The position numbers and the translations under genes are program-made. Below the pieces are notes generated by a model. That model was not told the origin of the DNA. It did no database searches and saw only the letters and a program-made list of their open reading frames with translations. From DATGLG01 sp035294245 (GTDB lineage Bacteria; Pseudomonadota; Alphaproteobacteria; JACZXZ01): DNA of 64,000 nt. The stretch covers positions 76,988 through 140,987 of the forward strand of contig DATGLG010000073.1 in assembly GCA_035294245.1 (NCBI GenBank), in the 5' to 3' direction. Below are positions 62,097 through 64,000 of the stretch, in pieces. How positions within the stretch are numbered: position 1 is the first letter of the stretch; each line of letters begins with the position of its first letter.

Positions 62097-62966
62097 ATGG
62101 ACGCAAGTAAAGGTGCCGGGGAGAAATCCAAGCGCAGGCCGGCGCGCGCGGGCCGCGCCCAAGCGAAGCGGCCCTTGGCGCTTTTCGTGAACTCGCTCGC
62201 CAAGGGCTTCCGCGTGCTCGATGCCTTCGAGGCCAAGCGTCCGAATTTGAGCCTGGGCGAGATCGCGGAGGCAAGCGGGCTCGACAAAAGCGCCGCGCAG
62301 CGCTTCGCCTATACGCTCGAGGCGCTCGGCTATCTGCGCAAGGACCCGGAGAGCCGCCGTTACAGCCTCTCCCCCAAAGTGCTCGAGCTCGGCTATCGCT
62401 ATCTGCGCGCGGATTCTCTCGTAGCGCGCGCAACGCCTTTCCTTGCGGAGGCCAATAAGCGCTGCGAGGAGACCGTCAACCTGACGGAGCTCGACGGCAG
62501 CGAGGTCGTCTATGTCGCGCGCTTCCCGAGCTGGCACGCCGTCAGCGTCGATGTCGTCCTGGGCACGCGGCTCCCCGCATTCTGCACGGCGCCCGGCCGC
62601 GCCATGCTCGCCTTCCTACCCGAAGCGCGTGCCCGCGACATCATCCTCCATGCCGAGCGTCCCGCGCTGACCGAGCGCACCGTTACCGACCCCGACGCGC
62701 TCATGGCGGAGCTGGCGCGCGTGCGCCGGCAAGGCTGGTCGCTGGCCGACCAGGAGACCTTCGTCGGCGACGTGTCGACTGCAGCGCCCGTTCTCGACAT
62801 CACGGGTCAGGTGGTCGCGGCGGTGAATATCGCGGTGCCAGCTGCGCGCTGGTCGGCCGCGCGGGTGCGGCGCGAGCTGACGCCGCTCGTCGTCGAAACC
62901 GCCGCGCAGATTTCACAGGTTCAGGGAAGCCGCCGCGACGAGGCGGCCGGCGCCCATCTCGGCTAG
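62097..62966 (+). CDS. IclR-family transcription regulator
   Basis: A 289-residue protein: a basic N-terminal tail, a winged helix-turn-helix (LGEIAEASGLDKSAAQRFAYTLEALGYL) at about 60-110, and a C-terminal effector domain (VNLTELDGSEVVYVARFPS, PAFCTAPGRAMLAFLPEA, FVGDVSTAAPVLDITGQVVAAVNIAVP). Start at 62097 because it is preceded by GAAGGTGG. Divergent to the crotonase operon, which it probably controls in response to an aromatic or acyl substrate. Confidence 0.9.
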   Translation: MDASKGAGEKSKRRPARAGRAQAKRPLALFVNSLAKGFRVLDAFEAKRPNLSLGEIAEASGLDKSAAQRFAYTLEALGYLRKDPESRRYSLSPKVLELGYRYLRADSLVARATPFLAEANKRCEETVNLTELDGSEVVYVARFPSWHAVSVDVVLGTRLPAFCTAPGRAMLAFLPEARARDIILHAERPALTERTVTDPDALMAELARVRRQGWSLADQETFVGDVSTAAPVLDITGQVVAAVNIAVPAARWSAARVRRELTPLVVETAAQISQVQGSRRDEAAGAHLG

Positions 62967-62996
62967 GCGCAGCGCGACTTGCCCTATCTTCGGGCG

Positions 62997-63752
62997 CTAC
63001 GGCGCAACGGCGACGTCGAGGGCCGCGGCGACATGCGCCATGTTGGCATTGATATACACGGTGCCGTCGTCCTCGAAATTCGCGCGGCCTTTTTGCTCCG
63101 GAAAGGCGAGCGGCAGCTCGGTGCAGGCCAGGCAAATGGCAGGTTGGCCTTCAGTTCCGGCCGGGCAGGCGAGCTTTGCGATCTCGCGCAACCTTGCCGC
63201 TGCGCCCTCGGCACGCCCGCGCTGCAAGGCGGCGATCAGATCGACGGTCATCACTCGCGCCGCCTCGCTTCGCGGTCCTTCCGCGCGAACGCCATGCCGC
63301 GCGAAGCCCTCGCGGAATTTCGCCGAGCGCATGGTGAGGGCTGTTCCCAGCAACAGCACCCGGCGCACGCCGATCCGCGCACATTCCCGCGCCGCCGCGT
63401 CGAGGATGCTGATTACGGGGATCCCCACGCCCCGCGTTATAGCCTCGAAGCGGTGATGGGGCGTGTTGCTTGCGATCAGCGCAAAATCGGCGCCGCTGCC
63501 CTCGAGACGAATGAGCGCGGCCCGATGATAGTCGTCGAAGCGCGACCAGGACTCCTCGTCGCCGTCGCTGCCGAGATAGGAGACGGCCGTTGCGAGGTCC
63601 AGCGATTCGATGCTGAGCTCTGGCATGCGGGCGACGGCGTTGGGATCGCGTGCGCGATGCCATTCCTCGCTGCGGCGGCAGAGCTCGGTATAGTATTCGA
63701 CCGTGGATGGCCATGCGACACCCCCGACGATGCCGATCTTTTTCACCGCCAT
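62997..63752 (-). CDS. Asp/Glu-racemase-family protein
   Basis: A 251-residue protein with KIGIVGGVAWPSTVEYY, IASNTPHHRFEAI and CLACTELPLAF. The second catalytic cysteine (ACTE) is present, but the first, normally C in CNT, is serine in SNTPHH. It may still work as a racemase of altered type or as an isomerase/decarboxylase-like relative. Start ATG at 63752 has CGGAGA upstream. It lies between the IclR gene and the truncated binding-protein gene. Confidence 0.8.
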   Translation of the reverse strand: MAVKKIGIVGGVAWPSTVEYYTELCRRSEEWHRARDPNAVARMPELSIESLDLATAVSYLGSDGDEESWSRFDDYHRAALIRLEGSGADFALIASNTPHHRFEAITRGVGIPVISILDAAARECARIGVRRVLLLGTALTMRSAKFREGFARHGVRAEGPRSEAARVMTVDLIAALQRGRAEGAAARLREIAKLACPAGTEGQPAICLACTELPLAFPEQKGRANFEDDGTVYINANMAHVAAALDVAVAP

Positions 63753-63853
63753 TCTCCGGTTGCGTTGGTCGAGCCCTTTTGGACGGATGGCAGCCCGAGC
63801 GCGAAACGACACGCGCCTTGCGCTCGGGCTACCAGGAATGCCGGCGATCGCGA

Positions 63854-64000
63854 TCAGCCGGCCGGCGACTGCGGCGCCACCCCGACGTATTTGTACTGGT
63901 GCAGCACGTCGTCGTCGGCGTATTTCGGATCCTTGTGGATCTGGAACACGCTGATCACCTTGTTGATCATGTCGCCGTTCTGGTCGAAGGCGATCTCGCC
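63854..64000 (-). CDS. C-terminal end of a branched-chain-amino-acid-type binding protein (5' end outside window)
   Basis: 48 residues visible, starting GEIAFDQNGDMINKVISVFQ and ending YKYVGVAPQSPAG. The FDQNGD...V..V.Q pattern is the usual end of LivJ-type periplasmic binding proteins. The upstream part, and any linked permease genes, lie beyond base 64000. Confidence 0.7.
   Translation of the reverse strand, partial: GEIAFDQNGDMINKVISVFQIHKDPKYADDDVLHQYKYVGVAPQSPAG

Noticed and set aside
1..64000. CRISPR array, tRNA, rRNA, prophage or insertion sequence
   Set aside because: No evenly spaced repeats, no cloverleaf or ribosomal sequence, and no transposase, integrase or phage-type gene was seen.

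Overview
The window (64 kb, GC-rich, codon use and gene content of an alphaproteobacterium, most likely Hyphomicrobiales/Rhizobiales-like) comes from a facultatively anaerobic, nitrate-respiring bacterium. No rRNA, tRNA, CRISPR array, insertion sequence or prophage was recognised. Genus cannot be decided from the sequence alone.

Region 1 (1-42 kb) is a low-oxygen/nitrate-respiration island. It starts inside nosR (nitrous oxide reductase maturation/electron transfer) and holds a ferritin-like protein, an acetyltransferase-like protein, a cysteine-containing FNR-type regulator, a universal stress protein, the complete cbb3 oxidase set (ccoNOQP followed by ccoGHIS, one polarity, tightly packed), a DUF2189 membrane protein, a TauE/SafE-like membrane protein, hemN, an AMP/thymidine phosphorylase with a beta-CASP RNase-like protein, a MgtC/DUF4010 membrane protein, a free CheB methylesterase domain, an orphan ABC-exporter membrane domain, a CopD-like protein, a heme-copper-oxidase-like/NnrS-like membrane protein with DUF2249 and MIP18 proteins, a cysteine-less CRP/FNR regulator (DNR/NnrR type), the operon narK-G-H-J-I-ppiC-tehA, and a class I PHA synthase. 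Eight 14-bp palindromes of the form TTGAN6TCAA (FNR/DNR boxes, several perfect) lie in the gaps in front of these genes, so the island reads as one oxygen/nitric-oxide-responsive regulon with its regulators encoded inside it.

Region 2 (41.5-43.3 kb) is poorly coding. It has one doubtful membrane ORF, a decayed C-terminal fragment of succinate dehydrogenase iron-sulfur subunit with a hairpin after it, and a short tandem repeat. It separates the respiratory island from the next block.

Region 3 (43.3-53.3 kb) is an eleven-gene, head-to-tail, mostly ATGA/GTGA-overlapping operon that appears to build an activated unusual sugar: two SDR enzymes, a GmhA-like SIS isomerase, a split transketolase, a HAD phosphatase-like protein, an APH-fold kinase, a methyltransferase, a zinc-type alcohol dehydrogenase, a HldE-like protein with its two domains in reversed order, and a nucleotidyltransferase. 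No glycosyltransferase is present. This is the most likely undescribed system in the window.

Region 4 (53.4-64 kb) is a catabolic block: class II aldolase, a spermidine/putrescine-type ABC transporter with its two permeases fused into one protein, a Tat-exported binding protein, SucD-like and SucC-like CoA ligase subunits, two crotonase-family enzymes, a divergent IclR regulator with two inverted repeats in its promoter gap, an Asp/Glu-racemase-like protein and the C-terminal end of a branched-chain amino acid-type binding protein cut by the window edge.
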